DNA of 5,878 nucleotides from Methanobacteriota archaeon (GCA_903930505.1 CAIYYQ010000163.1:1-5878), one strand, 5' to 3'; positions 1 to 5,542 are shown, numbered from the stretch's first letter. The notes: generated by a model from the sequence alone, not told the origin. A program made the numbers and translations.

Positions 1-315
1 GTGTACATTATTAAAACGATTATGATTGTTGATGGTGAACCTGAAATTCTTCAAACAGTTAAGACGTTTCTCACAGATGTAGAATTTGATGTTGTTGTGG
101 TGAAGAACAGTAGAGAAGGGCTTGAGTTTCTTGAAGAAAAAAATGAGGAGAATGTTGATTTGATTTTGGTGAATACACCAGTTCCAGGGACTGAAACAAC
201 CGGTTTTTTTTCGATGAAACCGCATTCAACAGAGCAGACTGCAGACACTGGTGCATTTTTGCAGAAGCCGTTTACACGAGAGCAACTGCTTGAGTTTATC
301 AAAAAAGGGATATAA
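1..315 (+). CDS. Degenerate response-regulator receiver-like protein
   Basis: A CheY-like receiver fold is recognisable from beta-1 (IMIVDGEPEI, residues 7-16), the beta-3 segment DLILVNTPVPG (53-63) and the C-terminal LQKPFTREQLLEFI (87-100), which carries the conserved Lys (K89) and the last helix. It is shorter than usual (104 residues against about 120). The stretch after PVPG jumps almost directly to FFSMKP, so helix alpha-3 appears to be missing. The normal phospho-accepting Asp is Asn (N58), and the acidic pair of the first loop is reduced to D11-G12. In canonical receivers these residues bind Mg and accept phosphate, so phosphotransfer is unlikely; a protein-docking role is an inference. 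The reading begins at GTG on the first base of the window, so the real start may lie upstream; the internal ATG at codon 8 would remove most of beta-1. It ends in T-run terminator sequence. Confidence 0.7.
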   Translation: MYIIKTIMIVDGEPEILQTVKTFLTDVEFDVVVVKNSREGLEFLEEKNEENVDLILVNTPVPGTETTGFFSMKPHSTEQTADTGAFLQKPFTREQLLEFIKKGI

Positions 316-327
316 AAAAAAGAAAAA
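314..327 (-). terminator. T-run after 39-residue gene
   Basis: Read on the minus strand this is T5-C-T8, beginning 26 bases after the stop of the small gene at 353-472. It overlaps the end of the receiver-like gene. It is a plausible U-run terminator and supports transcription of the small gene. Confidence 0.4.
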
Positions 328-329
328 TG

Positions 330-337
330 TTTTTTTT
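330..337 (+). terminator. T8 tract after receiver gene
   Basis: A run of eight T lies 15 bases after the stop of the receiver-like gene. Archaeal RNA polymerase often terminates at such U-runs without a strong hairpin. It stands back to back with a minus-strand T-run at 314-327, as expected for two convergent genes. Confidence 0.5.
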
Positions 338-352
338 GGGATATTTTAGATG

Positions 353-472
353 TTAGCTGTAGTCACCGACTAAAAATCCGAAGGCGTAGTAGGTTTTTTT
401 CTTAGATGCACGACTTCTTTTTATCTGTAGTTTGTTTTTTTGTTTTTCCTTGTCTCTCAATGTTTTCGACAT
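353..472 (-). CDS. Small basic protein, 39 residues, unknown function
   Basis: I do not recognise this protein. Translation from ATG at 472 gives a product that is Lys/Arg-rich over residues 5-27, followed by an uncharged aromatic segment (YYAFGFLVGDYS, 28-39). No signal peptide or zinc motif is present. The case for a real gene rests on its signals. A TAGGTGA Shine-Dalgarno motif lies at 477-483, four bases before the ATG. A BRE-like AAGGA and TATA box TTTAAATA lie at 511-522, placing a transcription start near 489. T-runs follow the stop. The promoter resembles that of the secreted protein gene at 735-1244, so both may answer to one regulator. The basic first half suggests nucleic-acid or ribosome contact, but that is only inference. 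It could alternatively be a chance frame inside a small RNA transcript. Confidence 0.5.
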   Translation of the reverse strand: MSKTLRDKEKQKNKLQIKRSRASKKKTYYAFGFLVGDYS

Positions 473-476
473 CGCG

Positions 477-482
477 TCACCT
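477..482 (-). promoter_or_regulatory. Shine-Dalgarno AGGTGA of small gene
   Basis: AGGTGA is fully complementary to the archaeal 16S rRNA 3' end and lies four bases before the ATG at 472. It is the strongest ribosome binding site among the minus-strand genes here and decides the start of the 39-residue protein. Confidence 0.6.
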
Positions 483-510
483 ATATCATGTTATATTTTG
501 ACATTTTTTG

Positions 511-544
511 TATTTAAATCCTTCTTGACAAAACGTCAAAATGA
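511..544 (-). promoter_or_regulatory. Promoter module copy 1 (BRE/TATA plus TTGAC inverted repeat)
   Basis: On the minus strand the module begins TCATTTTGAC and ends in BRE AAGGA and TATA TTTAAATA (518-511). Upstream of the BRE is a perfect inverted repeat TTGAC-N5-GTCAA (525-539), a candidate operator. The TATA centre lies about 43 bases before the ATG at 472, giving a leader of about 17 bases that includes the SD. It matches the module at 1272-1305 in 26 of 34 positions without gaps. Confidence 0.6.
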
Positions 545-571
545 AAATAATCATTACAATCACTTTCTAAA

Positions 572-588
572 TAATTAATATTTAATTA
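572..588. repeat. Perfect AT-rich inverted repeat 7-3-7
   Basis: TAATTAA-TAT-TTAATTA is a perfect inverted repeat 28 bases upstream of the 34-nt promoter module of the small gene. It could be a distal regulator site, or simply AT-rich spacer: with A/T only, such palindromes arise easily by chance. Confidence 0.3.
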
Positions 589-672
589 GGAATGAGTCGT
601 TCTATTTCCCCTTCTTTAAAAGTTTATATCATCATAAAATGAAAGAAGAGTCTACATTGGAAATAAGAATAT

Positions 673-707
673 AAAAAAAAGATAATCGCTGGTGAAGATT
701 CGCCAGC
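673..707 (-). terminator. Hairpin plus T8 terminator of secreted-protein gene
   Basis: On the minus strand, arms GCTGGCG and CACCAGC (707-701 and 694-688) form a 7-bp stem with one G-T wobble and a 6-base loop. After a short spacer comes a run of eight T (680-673). The hairpin starts 28 bases beyond the stop codon at 735. This is a textbook intrinsic-type terminator and confirms minus-strand transcription. Confidence 0.65.
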
Positions 708-734
708 ACTAATTCACATGTTTTATGCGTACGT

Positions 735-1244
735 TTACAGTTTAGTTGGGTTATCGACAATGATCCGGGGTAGGATTAGGATAGATTGAGTATTTGATGG
801 ATTGTACCCATCTGCAAATGCTTGGATGCTATAGAATGTAGATTCTTTTACACTGGGTGCTGTAATCGTTGCATAGAAAGTTCCGGTTCCTGTACCATCG
901 TCAACAGCAAGAGCACTACCCACAAATGCTTTATTAAAAATAAGTTTTACCGTTATCATTCCCTTAAAATCTTTTGGTAATGTAGGTTTACCTGTTACTT
1001 TAACGGTAATTGGATCATAACTGTACGCTGATTTCTGATTACAAAAGATCACTAATTGTCCTAGCAGTTTTGGCGGTGTTTTTCCTGTTTGATCACCTAA
1101 TGGTATTGCTTTTTCCACCTCAGCAACATTTGCCGGTAAGACTTTCCCTTGAATCAGTCCTGCTTGAACCGGTGCTACAATCGTCATCACCATAAGTGCC
1201 GCCAACCCTATCAACACAAATTTTTTTCCATTCGTCATACACAT
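735..1244 (-). CDS. Small secreted beta-rich (Ig-like?) protein, unknown function
   Basis: From ATG at 1244 the product is 169 residues. A clear Sec signal peptide (KK at 7-8, then a hydrophobic core FVLIGLAALMVMTIVAPV) ends in VQA, with predicted cleavage after residue 28. The mature part of about 140 residues has alternating polar/hydrophobic strands from about 70 to 155 (ITVKV, MITVKLIF, GTFYATI, FYSIQAFADGY), typical of an Ig-like beta-sandwich. It has one mature Cys (C68), so no internal disulfide, and no membrane anchor, dockerin or cell-wall motif. The family is not recognised. Start choice: the open frame extends to a TTG at 1271, but the TATA box (1272-1279) overlaps that codon and puts the transcript start near 1249. 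The ATG at 1244 (or 1238, two codons later) is therefore much more likely, on a nearly leaderless mRNA. A hairpin/T8 terminator follows. Its promoter resembles that of the 39-residue gene. Confidence 0.75.
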   Translation of the reverse strand: MCMTNGKKFVLIGLAALMVMTIVAPVQAGLIQGKVLPANVAEVEKAIPLGDQTGKTPPKLLGQLVIFCNQKSAYSYDPITVKVTGKPTLPKDFKGMITVKLIFNKAFVGSALAVDDGTGTGTFYATITAPSVKESTFYSIQAFADGYNPSNTQSILILPRIIVDNPTKL

Positions 1245-1271
1245 CACAACATTATACTCTTCAACTTTCAA

Positions 1272-1305
1272 TATATATATTCATCGTGTCAGAATGTCAA
1301 AATGA
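1272..1305 (-). promoter_or_regulatory. Promoter module copy 2 of secreted-protein gene
   Basis: The minus-strand module begins TCATTTTGAC and ends in a TATA run (ATATATATA). It aligns ungapped with 511-544 (26/34 identities), with the TATA in the same register. Here the TTGAC half-site is followed by a direct TGAC rather than the inverted GTCAA. The TATA centre is about 32 bases before the ATG at 1244. Confidence 0.6.
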
Positions 1306-1312
1306 CGTCATT
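1301..1312. repeat. 12-bp perfect palindrome AATGACGTCATT
   Basis: AATGACGTCATT is self-complementary and overlaps the distal edge of the promoter module. With the TGTCA motifs at 1287-1291 and 1295-1299 it forms a series (1287, 1295, 1303) spaced exactly 8 bases apart, resembling an operator array. Binding of a regulator is inferred only. Confidence 0.45.
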
Positions 1313-1439
1313 CCAAAATGAGTCCATCTAAAGAATAAGATATTCTTGCAAGGTTTTATTTTTGAGACAACAGGTTTTTCATAGAATGTAGCTTCTCAGC
1401 AATGTTTCTATTTCTTTTAGAGATGAGAGGAGGAGACGA

Positions 1440-1454
1440 TAAAAGTTTTAAATA
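1440..1454 (+). promoter_or_regulatory. BRE/TATA promoter of tRNA-Pro
   Basis: TAAAAG followed by TTTTAAATA forms an archaeal BRE/TATA element. Its centre is about 35 bases before the tRNA 5' end, so transcription would start near 1475 with a leader of about 10 bases, to be removed by RNase P. Confidence 0.6.
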
Positions 1455-1484
1455 GCATCTTTTGTTACTCAGCACCAACACTCT

Positions 1485-1559
1485 GGGTCTGTGGGGTAGC
1501 TTGGCCCATCCTTCTAGCTTTGGGAGCTAGAGACCCCGATTCAAATTCGGGCAGACCCA
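1485..1559 (+). tRNA. tRNA-Pro (anticodon TGG)
   Basis: The cloverleaf can be folded by eye. The acceptor stem is GGGTCTG (1485-1491) with CAGACCC (1552-1558), and the discriminator is A1559. The D arm lies at 1494-1512 with GG at 1503-1504. The anticodon stem is CTAGC/GCTAG (1514-1518, 1526-1530) around loop TTTGGGA, giving anticodon TGG at 1521-1523. The T arm is CCCGA/TCGGG around TTCAAAT. There is no intron, and CCA is not encoded (the next bases are CTA), as is common in archaea. It decodes CCN proline codons, mainly CCA and CCG. It stands alone with its own promoter and ends against a terminator-like hairpin. Confidence 0.93.
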
Positions 1560-1583
1560 CTACAGTCTACAGAAAAAAATGTG

Positions 1584-1625
1584 GCCAACAGAACCAAAAA
1601 AATACAATCTGTTGGCTTTCTTTTG
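1584..1625. terminator. Bidirectional terminator-like hairpin between tRNA-Pro and protease
   Basis: Arms GCCAACAGA (1584-1592) and TCTGTTGGC (1608-1616) pair perfectly over 9 bp with an A-rich 15-base loop. The plus strand continues TTTCTTTT, serving the tRNA. The minus strand continues CACATTTTTTTC (1583-1572), serving the protease gene that stops at 1675. One element therefore probably separates the two convergent transcripts. Confidence 0.6.
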
Positions 1626-1674
1626 CGTCTTGAAAGAATGGCGGAGTTGATTTTGTAAATGCTTTGTTTCTGAC

Positions 1675-4557
1675 TCACGTTCCAAGCAACGCAACGAACG
1701 GATCGATATCAGCAAATGTGACATCGTGGTCAAACTGGCAATCTCCAGTGAACCAATACTTGTCTGGATGAGCAGTTGCATAGGCCGCATGACCACCTAG
1801 TGCCTCGACGAATGGATCGATATCCGCGAACGTAACTATGTCATCACTATTCGCATCACCAGCTTTGTACATTTTCACAGAGCGTGCAACTGATGGGTCG
1901 CTTGGTGTACCGCTGAGTCCGTGTTTCACGGTGACGGTTATGCTGTACGTACCCCAGTGACCGTATGTATGGGTTGCAGATGCGGAACCAGAAACCGGCC
2001 CAACAACCGTGCTATTGCCGTCACCCCAGAAGAACGTGAAATACAGGTCGCTTCCAGTTTCTGTGGAGGTGCTCTGATACATATATGACTGTCCGTTGTA
2101 CTTGCCTGGGTATCCGCCGATTCCCTTATAAATATCTGCTGCGAATGTATGCCAGGCTGTAATATCAGTAACTTGCGTTGGTGCCGGAGGAACTGGTTGC
2201 GCCTGAGTCGTGAAACTCCAAACCGGACCACTCGCTGAAGCACCATGATTATCCCACGCGACAATCTTCCAATAATACGGTGTTAAATATGCTAAGGTTC
2301 CAGGGTTATATGTTGTCCCAGATTGGTTTGAAGAAACCTTTGGTGGGGTGGTACTTATGCCGAAATATACATCATATGTTACTGTATCGCCAGTGTCTGG
2401 ATCTCCACCGGTCCAGCTGAGAATTTGGTTGATAGGTATGTTTGTTGCGCTGTTGCTTGGGTTTGGGTTGCTTGGTGTGTATGGCGGGTTGTTACTCCAT
2501 ACGGTTGCGCTTCCTTCATAGGGAAGATAATTTTGTTTTGTCACCGTCACATACATGGTACCCGCTGTAGAAGGATTCACCGTAAAAGTCGCATCTCCTG
2601 CACTGTTTGTATTTCCTGTTAAGTAAACTTCAGTACCTTTCCATAGACAGACATATGCTTGGTTCAGAGGGCTGCCACCAGCAGTCACATGAACGGTGAA
2701 GGATGAGGAACCAATGGGAAGTAGGGCGGGATAGGTAGCATTTAAACTTGTTGGGTTGTTTGTCCACACGGGAAGCTCAGGATCGCCAAGCAGGGTTAAC
2801 TCCGTCCAAATATATTGATAGTACGCATCATCCCCCGTACCAACCGGCGGATAATCATTTTTATGTCCTGAGAACGTTGCCCCTAATTTGTAGTTATTCT
2901 GAGTGAAAAGAGAATAGAAGAATTTTTGATCATACAACATTGAATAGGTATTGTAACTTCCATAGCTGTACCATCCGTAGCGAGAGTTTCCAATAAAGGC
3001 GACGCCGCCACCATTCGTATTTCTCACAAAATGCTCAGCAATACAGGTAGCTTCGTCATAATAACAAGGATCGCAGCCCATCGAATAAAAGATACCCTGT
3101 TTGTTTCCATTCGTAAGGGCATCCATATCAGAATTACCCATAGTCCAGCCATGATTCACATACCCGACTCCCATGGAATCTGAATTGGAGTGATCCGCAT
3201 GGTTGATGAGGTTCTGACCTGCATTGAGAGCAGCAATGACATTCGTATAGTGGTTTCCACCCTGGCTGTCATATACGGTTGTTACTGTCCAACCAGATAA
3301 ATATGAACTTGCAATGGTACTCTTGCATTGTTCCGCAGGGGTACTGCTGTCGAGATTAAAACCAAACATCGCTGCTTTCTTCGTATAGTTCGTCGATGGT
3401 GGATTTTTCTCATAGGTCATTATTTTGTTGATGAAACTCCCGATGCCACCGTTACCGGTACCCGTTGCTATCACGGATGCACGACCAACATTCACTTCAA
3501 TGGTCCAGTCGCTATCATAATCCGCATAATATGTATCATTTGGTACGGGATCTGGATCAACTGAAGAAAACGTCGTATACTGACAAGGGATATACGTTGT
3601 ATCGCCACCAAGCAGGAAAAACGTTGCACCCCATGTTGCAGCAGCATTTTGAACAAACGCGCGTATCTTACCAACATTGTTGGATGCCATATAGCTGGCA
3701 TAAATCCACTCTGTCGTCACAATCGTTGCAGGGATACCTTTTTTTGTCTCCCAGTCAGCAAACGGCTGGAACGCGCCCACCCAACTACTTGGGGTAATGA
3801 TGACATAGGAATATGTTCCTGGTGAAACACCCATCGGTTGTGGAACGCCTGATGAATGAAGTTGTACATCCTCAGGGTTCACTACCATCTCCTTCACCAT
3901 ATCGGTATACATCTCTTGTCCGCTCGCAGAGATACGGCTGGAGAGATAATCACCACAGACATACCCACCAACCCCAGTGACCACAAATTCAATCGACGTT
4001 GCCAACGTCACCTGCTTCTGAGTGGGGATGTAATGCACAGGATACACAGTGACAATAGCCATCGGTTGACCTGCGAGATCAGTTTCCCCGGTTAATTCAA
4101 CAACTTTTGATGGATACGCGGTACTGGACTGATAGATACGCGTATCGGGTTTCACAAAGGGTACCGCAGTAAGAGGTGTATTAAGTTTTTGCGGTGGTTG
4201 CGCAGGGAAAATCGTATAGGTCCCCGCGATCGATTGTTCTTGGATGTTAAGAATTTGAACCGCTGTTGCTTTCATCCCTGCAGGAATTGCAAGTTGAATC
4301 GTTTTCACTGGTAGCATGGGTTTTCCAGGTTGTGAGATAAACCCAATATCATTCATTTGGATGATATCGTAACCGTTGAGTTTCTGAAATTGAAGGTCCT
4401 TTTCAGAAAACGAAATGGTATATGGTATCCCAAATGTTATTTCAATGGCAGCAGCCTGTTTTTTCTCAGATATGTTCTGAGCGAGTGATACCGACGGGAT
4501 AAGAAAAGAAACAACCACAATCGCTATCACAATTTTCGTTAAAATATCTCGTTTCAT
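1675..4557 (-). CDS. Secreted gingipain-type C25 cysteine protease with Ig, Fn3-like, PKD-like and dockerin domains
   Basis: This 960-residue exported endopeptidase belongs to family C25. A Sec signal peptide (KRDILTK, then a hydrophobic core) probably ends after A26. Residues 45-195 resemble the C25 propeptide (QPGKPMLPVK at 76-85). The catalytic domain, about 249-600, begins YVIITP..W, followed by FADWETKKGIPATIV (266-280) and FFLLGGD (313-319). By family pattern the dyad is H456 in NHADHSN and C495 in YSMGC; FIGNSRYGWY (521-530) is a family hallmark. C498 and C505 are further cysteines near the active site. Next come an Ig-like domain typical of this family (604-687), an Fn3-like domain (693-785), a PKD-like domain (about 795-897; WGDGNST 844-850, HTYGHWGTYSITVTV 863-877) and two dockerin repeats (900-960). 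No C-terminal anchor is seen, so the protein is released or held through the dockerin. ATG 4557 follows a TATA box at 4591-4599 and a GGGGG SD-like run. Likely role: breakdown of extracellular protein for nutrition. Confidence 0.93.
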   Translation of the reverse strand: MKRDILTKIVIAIVVVSFLIPSVSLAQNISEKKQAAAIEITFGIPYTISFSEKDLQFQKLNGYDIIQMNDIGFISQPGKPMLPVKTIQLAIPAGMKATAVQILNIQEQSIAGTYTIFPAQPPQKLNTPLTAVPFVKPDTRIYQSSTAYPSKVVELTGETDLAGQPMAIVTVYPVHYIPTQKQVTLATSIEFVVTGVGGYVCGDYLSSRISASGQEMYTDMVKEMVVNPEDVQLHSSGVPQPMGVSPGTYSYVIITPSSWVGAFQPFADWETKKGIPATIVTTEWIYASYMASNNVGKIRAFVQNAAATWGATFFLLGGDTTYIPCQYTTFSSVDPDPVPNDTYYADYDSDWTIEVNVGRASVIATGTGNGGIGSFINKIMTYEKNPPSTNYTKKAAMFGFNLDSSTPAEQCKSTIASSYLSGWTVTTVYDSQGGNHYTNVIAALNAGQNLINHADHSNSDSMGVGYVNHGWTMGNSDMDALTNGNKQGIFYSMGCDPCYYDEATCIAEHFVRNTNGGGVAFIGNSRYGWYSYGSYNTYSMLYDQKFFYSLFTQNNYKLGATFSGHKNDYPPVGTGDDAYYQYIWTELTLLGDPELPVWTNNPTSLNATYPALLPIGSSSFTVHVTAGGSPLNQAYVCLWKGTEVYLTGNTNSAGDATFTVNPSTAGTMYVTVTKQNYLPYEGSATVWSNNPPYTPSNPNPSNSATNIPINQILSWTGGDPDTGDTVTYDVYFGISTTPPKVSSNQSGTTYNPGTLAYLTPYYWKIVAWDNHGASASGPVWSFTTQAQPVPPAPTQVTDITAWHTFAADIYKGIGGYPGKYNGQSYMYQSTSTETGSDLYFTFFWGDGNSTVVGPVSGSASATHTYGHWGTYSITVTVKHGLSGTPSDPSVARSVKMYKAGDANSDDIVTFADIDPFVEALGGHAAYATAHPDKYWFTGDCQFDHDVTFADIDPFVALLGT
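1694..1722 (-). repeat. Dockerin repeat 2 (coding repeat)
   Basis: This encodes VTFADIDPFV of the second dockerin loop and matches 1808-1836 in 24 of 29 bases. The loop residues in canonical Ca positions are D939, Q941, D943 and D950; Gln replaces the usual Asn at loop position 3. The near-identical DNA points to an internal duplication. Confidence 0.75.
1808..1836 (-). repeat. Dockerin repeat 1 (coding repeat)
   Basis: This encodes VTFADIDPFV of the first dockerin loop, 114 bases from its partner at 1694-1722. Ca-binding positions are D901, N903, D905 and D912, matching the dockerin type I loop pattern (D-x-N-x-D, then D at position 12). Confidence 0.75.
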
Positions 4558-4563
4558 CGTTTG

Positions 4564-4568
4564 CCCCC
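4564..4568 (-). promoter_or_regulatory. GGGGG Shine-Dalgarno-like run of protease gene
   Basis: GGGGG lies six bases before the ATG at 4557 in an otherwise short leader of about 13 bases. It is an imperfect SD, but it sits at the right distance and supports the chosen start. Confidence 0.4.
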
Positions 4569-4590
4569 GCTGCTTCTAATGGGATACTTT

Positions 4591-4599
4591 CTATATAAG
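4591..4599 (-). promoter_or_regulatory. TATA box of protease gene
   Basis: On the minus strand CTTATATAG is a near-consensus archaeal TATA box, about 38 bases before the ATG at 4557, predicting transcription from about 4570. Confidence 0.65.
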
Positions 4600-4615
4600 A
4601 TTAACGCATGTTAAT
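4600..4615. promoter_or_regulatory. Candidate operator ATTAAC-N4-GTTAAT at protease promoter
   Basis: ATTAAC (4600-4605) and GTTAAT (4610-4615) are perfect inverted half-sites around GCAT, directly upstream of the TATA box where the BRE would be. A dimeric regulator bound here would interfere with TFB/TBP or recruit them. The operator function is inferred from position and symmetry. Confidence 0.45.
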
Positions 4616-4694
4616 TATAGACGAGGGTGAGAATATTTCACAAATACTAGGTAGATTTTTTTTTAACGTCTATTTCTTTAATAGGAGCTGTCAA

Positions 4695-5198
4695 TCACCC
4701 GATCAAACGCATGAGATTCCACAACTCATCACCAACATAATGAATATTTTTCACTGCCTTCCCAGTTTTCTTTGATCTCATCGCCTCCCCTGATACTAAT
4801 GCAACCCCTACCGCGAGCGGCTTTCGATACTTTTCATCACAAACCCAGACCAGATCATCTTCCTTAATATTTGGATCTGCATCAACAATTCCAGGGCCCA
4901 TGATATCAGCACCGTTTGTTACAAATTTTATTGCGCCCATATCAACAACTACATATTGCTCTTTAAGTGCATATTTATTCACACCCGCGAGTGTAAAAAA
5001 CGCTCTCCCGTCTTTCATAAAAAAATCAATACTACCATTCACAAGAATCATTGAAAAATGTTCAATCAGCCCTGTTTCTACTAATACATTCGTATCAAAC
5101 ACATGACTATGAAACGTTTTACTCAACTCATAAATCAGGTTTTTGATTTCCTTCTCCTTTAACAGATGTCTATTTTTAATCTTTGCAGACATACACAT
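4695..5198 (-). CDS. DUF1947 + PUA domain RNA-binding protein (MCT-1-like archaeal family)
   Basis: The 167-residue product has the layout of the archaeal PUA family related to eukaryotic MCT-1/Tma20 (structure known for Thermoplasma Ta1423). An N-terminal pre-PUA domain (about 4-80, starting IKNRHLLKEKEIKNL) precedes a PUA domain (about 82-160). PUA hallmarks are VTNGADIMGPGIV (93-105), EDDLVWV (113-119), the strand LAVGVALVSGEAM (128-140) and GKAVKNIHYVGDELW (146-160). The protein is cytoplasmic and should bind structured RNA; eukaryotic relatives act on the 40S ribosome in initiation or recycling, so a translation role is the likely inference. It is divergent to the LSm-eL37 operon, which fits. 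ATG 5198 is used, but ATG 5192 (two codons in) is equally possible since neither has an SD. No T-run terminator is visible downstream on this strand. Confidence 0.88.
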   Translation of the reverse strand: MCMSAKIKNRHLLKEKEIKNLIYELSKTFHSHVFDTNVLVETGLIEHFSMILVNGSIDFFMKDGRAFFTLAGVNKYALKEQYVVVDMGAIKFVTNGADIMGPGIVDADPNIKEDDLVWVCDEKYRKPLAVGVALVSGEAMRSKKTGKAVKNIHYVGDELWNLMRLIG

Positions 5199-5238
5199 AC
5201 GAATGATTCAAAAGGGTTTTAACCTTTTCCACCACCCA

Positions 5239-5246
5239 GATATATC
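5239..5246 (-). promoter_or_regulatory. Probable TATA box of PUA gene
   Basis: GATATATC is centred about 45 bases before the ATG at 5198, predicting a start near 5217 and a leader of about 20 bases. A second candidate, TTTATAAG at 5257-5264, overlaps the LSm TATA box on the other strand, so the two promoters may compete. Confidence 0.4.
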
Positions 5247-5257
5247 AGCCCAAATAC

Positions 5258-5266
5258 TTATAAATA
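5258..5266 (+). promoter_or_regulatory. TATA box of LSm-eL37 operon
   Basis: TTATAAATA is a near-consensus archaeal TATA element centred about 44 bases before the LSm ATG. It predicts transcription from about 5287, giving a leader of roughly 18 bases that includes the AGGGGA SD-like motif (5293-5298). Confidence 0.6.
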
Positions 5267-5305
5267 ACATGTTTATATCCACTACCTCTAAAAGGGGAAA
5301 TACCC

Positions 5306-5524
5306 ATGGATAAACCACTGAAGATCCTTCATGAGAGTCTCAACAACCGTGTCATCGTAGGACTTCGCAGCGGGTTAGAATACCATGGAATCCTCGATGG
5401 ATACGATGTCCCTCACCTGAACCTTGTGCTGAAAAAAGCTGAGGAAACATTAAACAAAGAACCAAGACGAAAACACGAAACCGTAATCCTACGAGGAGAC
5501 AACATCATTTACATTTCTCCATAA
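5306..5524 (+). CDS. Archaeal Sm-like protein (LSm / SmAP)
   Basis: This is a 72-residue Sm-fold protein of normal archaeal size; family members form heptameric rings that bind U-rich RNA. The N-terminal helix (about 3-11) is followed by the Sm1 motif (14-45: VIVGLRSGLEYHGILDGYD, then HLNLVL) and the Sm2 motif VILRGDNIIYIS (60-71). RNA-binding residues expected from the family are H37 and N39 in Sm1 and R63, G64 and N66 in Sm2. Sm1 usually reads D-x-H/F-M/L-N; here it reads D-V-P-H-L-N, one residue longer, a small variation in the RNA-binding loop. The gene starts at ATG 5306, eight bases after a GGGG-containing SD. It lies 18 bases upstream of eL37, an arrangement known in many archaea, so the two are almost certainly co-transcribed. 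Confidence 0.93.
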   Translation: MDKPLKILHESLNNRVIVGLRSGLEYHGILDGYDVPHLNLVLKKAEETLNKEPRRKHETVILRGDNIIYISP

Positions 5525-5542
5525 AAACCGAGGTTGTGAACC

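Noticed and set aside
639..674. Eleven-codon frame starting ATG AAA GAA GAG downstream of a TATA-like TTTATATC (623-630).
   Set aside because: Too short, no SD, and the TATA element would place the transcript start after the ATG; the region lies in the terminator zone of the minus-strand gene.
1332..1439. Possible small RNA or reading-frame remnant upstream of the tRNA promoter.
   Set aside because: No box C/D pair, no stable fold and no start codon with a usable frame; only spacer is supported.
1485..1616. Possible integration site next to tRNA-Pro (att site with a mobile element).
   Set aside because: No second copy of the tRNA 3' end and no integrase or transposase gene is present in the window.
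1938..2264. Overlapping frames inside the protease gene (for example 1938-2264 minus, 3465-3797 plus).
   Set aside because: The 960-residue frame has continuous domain homology; the others have no start signals and arise by chance.
4617..4673. Inverted arms ATAGACG (4617-4623) and CGTCTAT (4667-4673) around a T9 run.
   Set aside because: The stem is short with a 43-base loop, and no plus-strand gene precedes the T-run, so neither a terminator nor an RNA can be argued.
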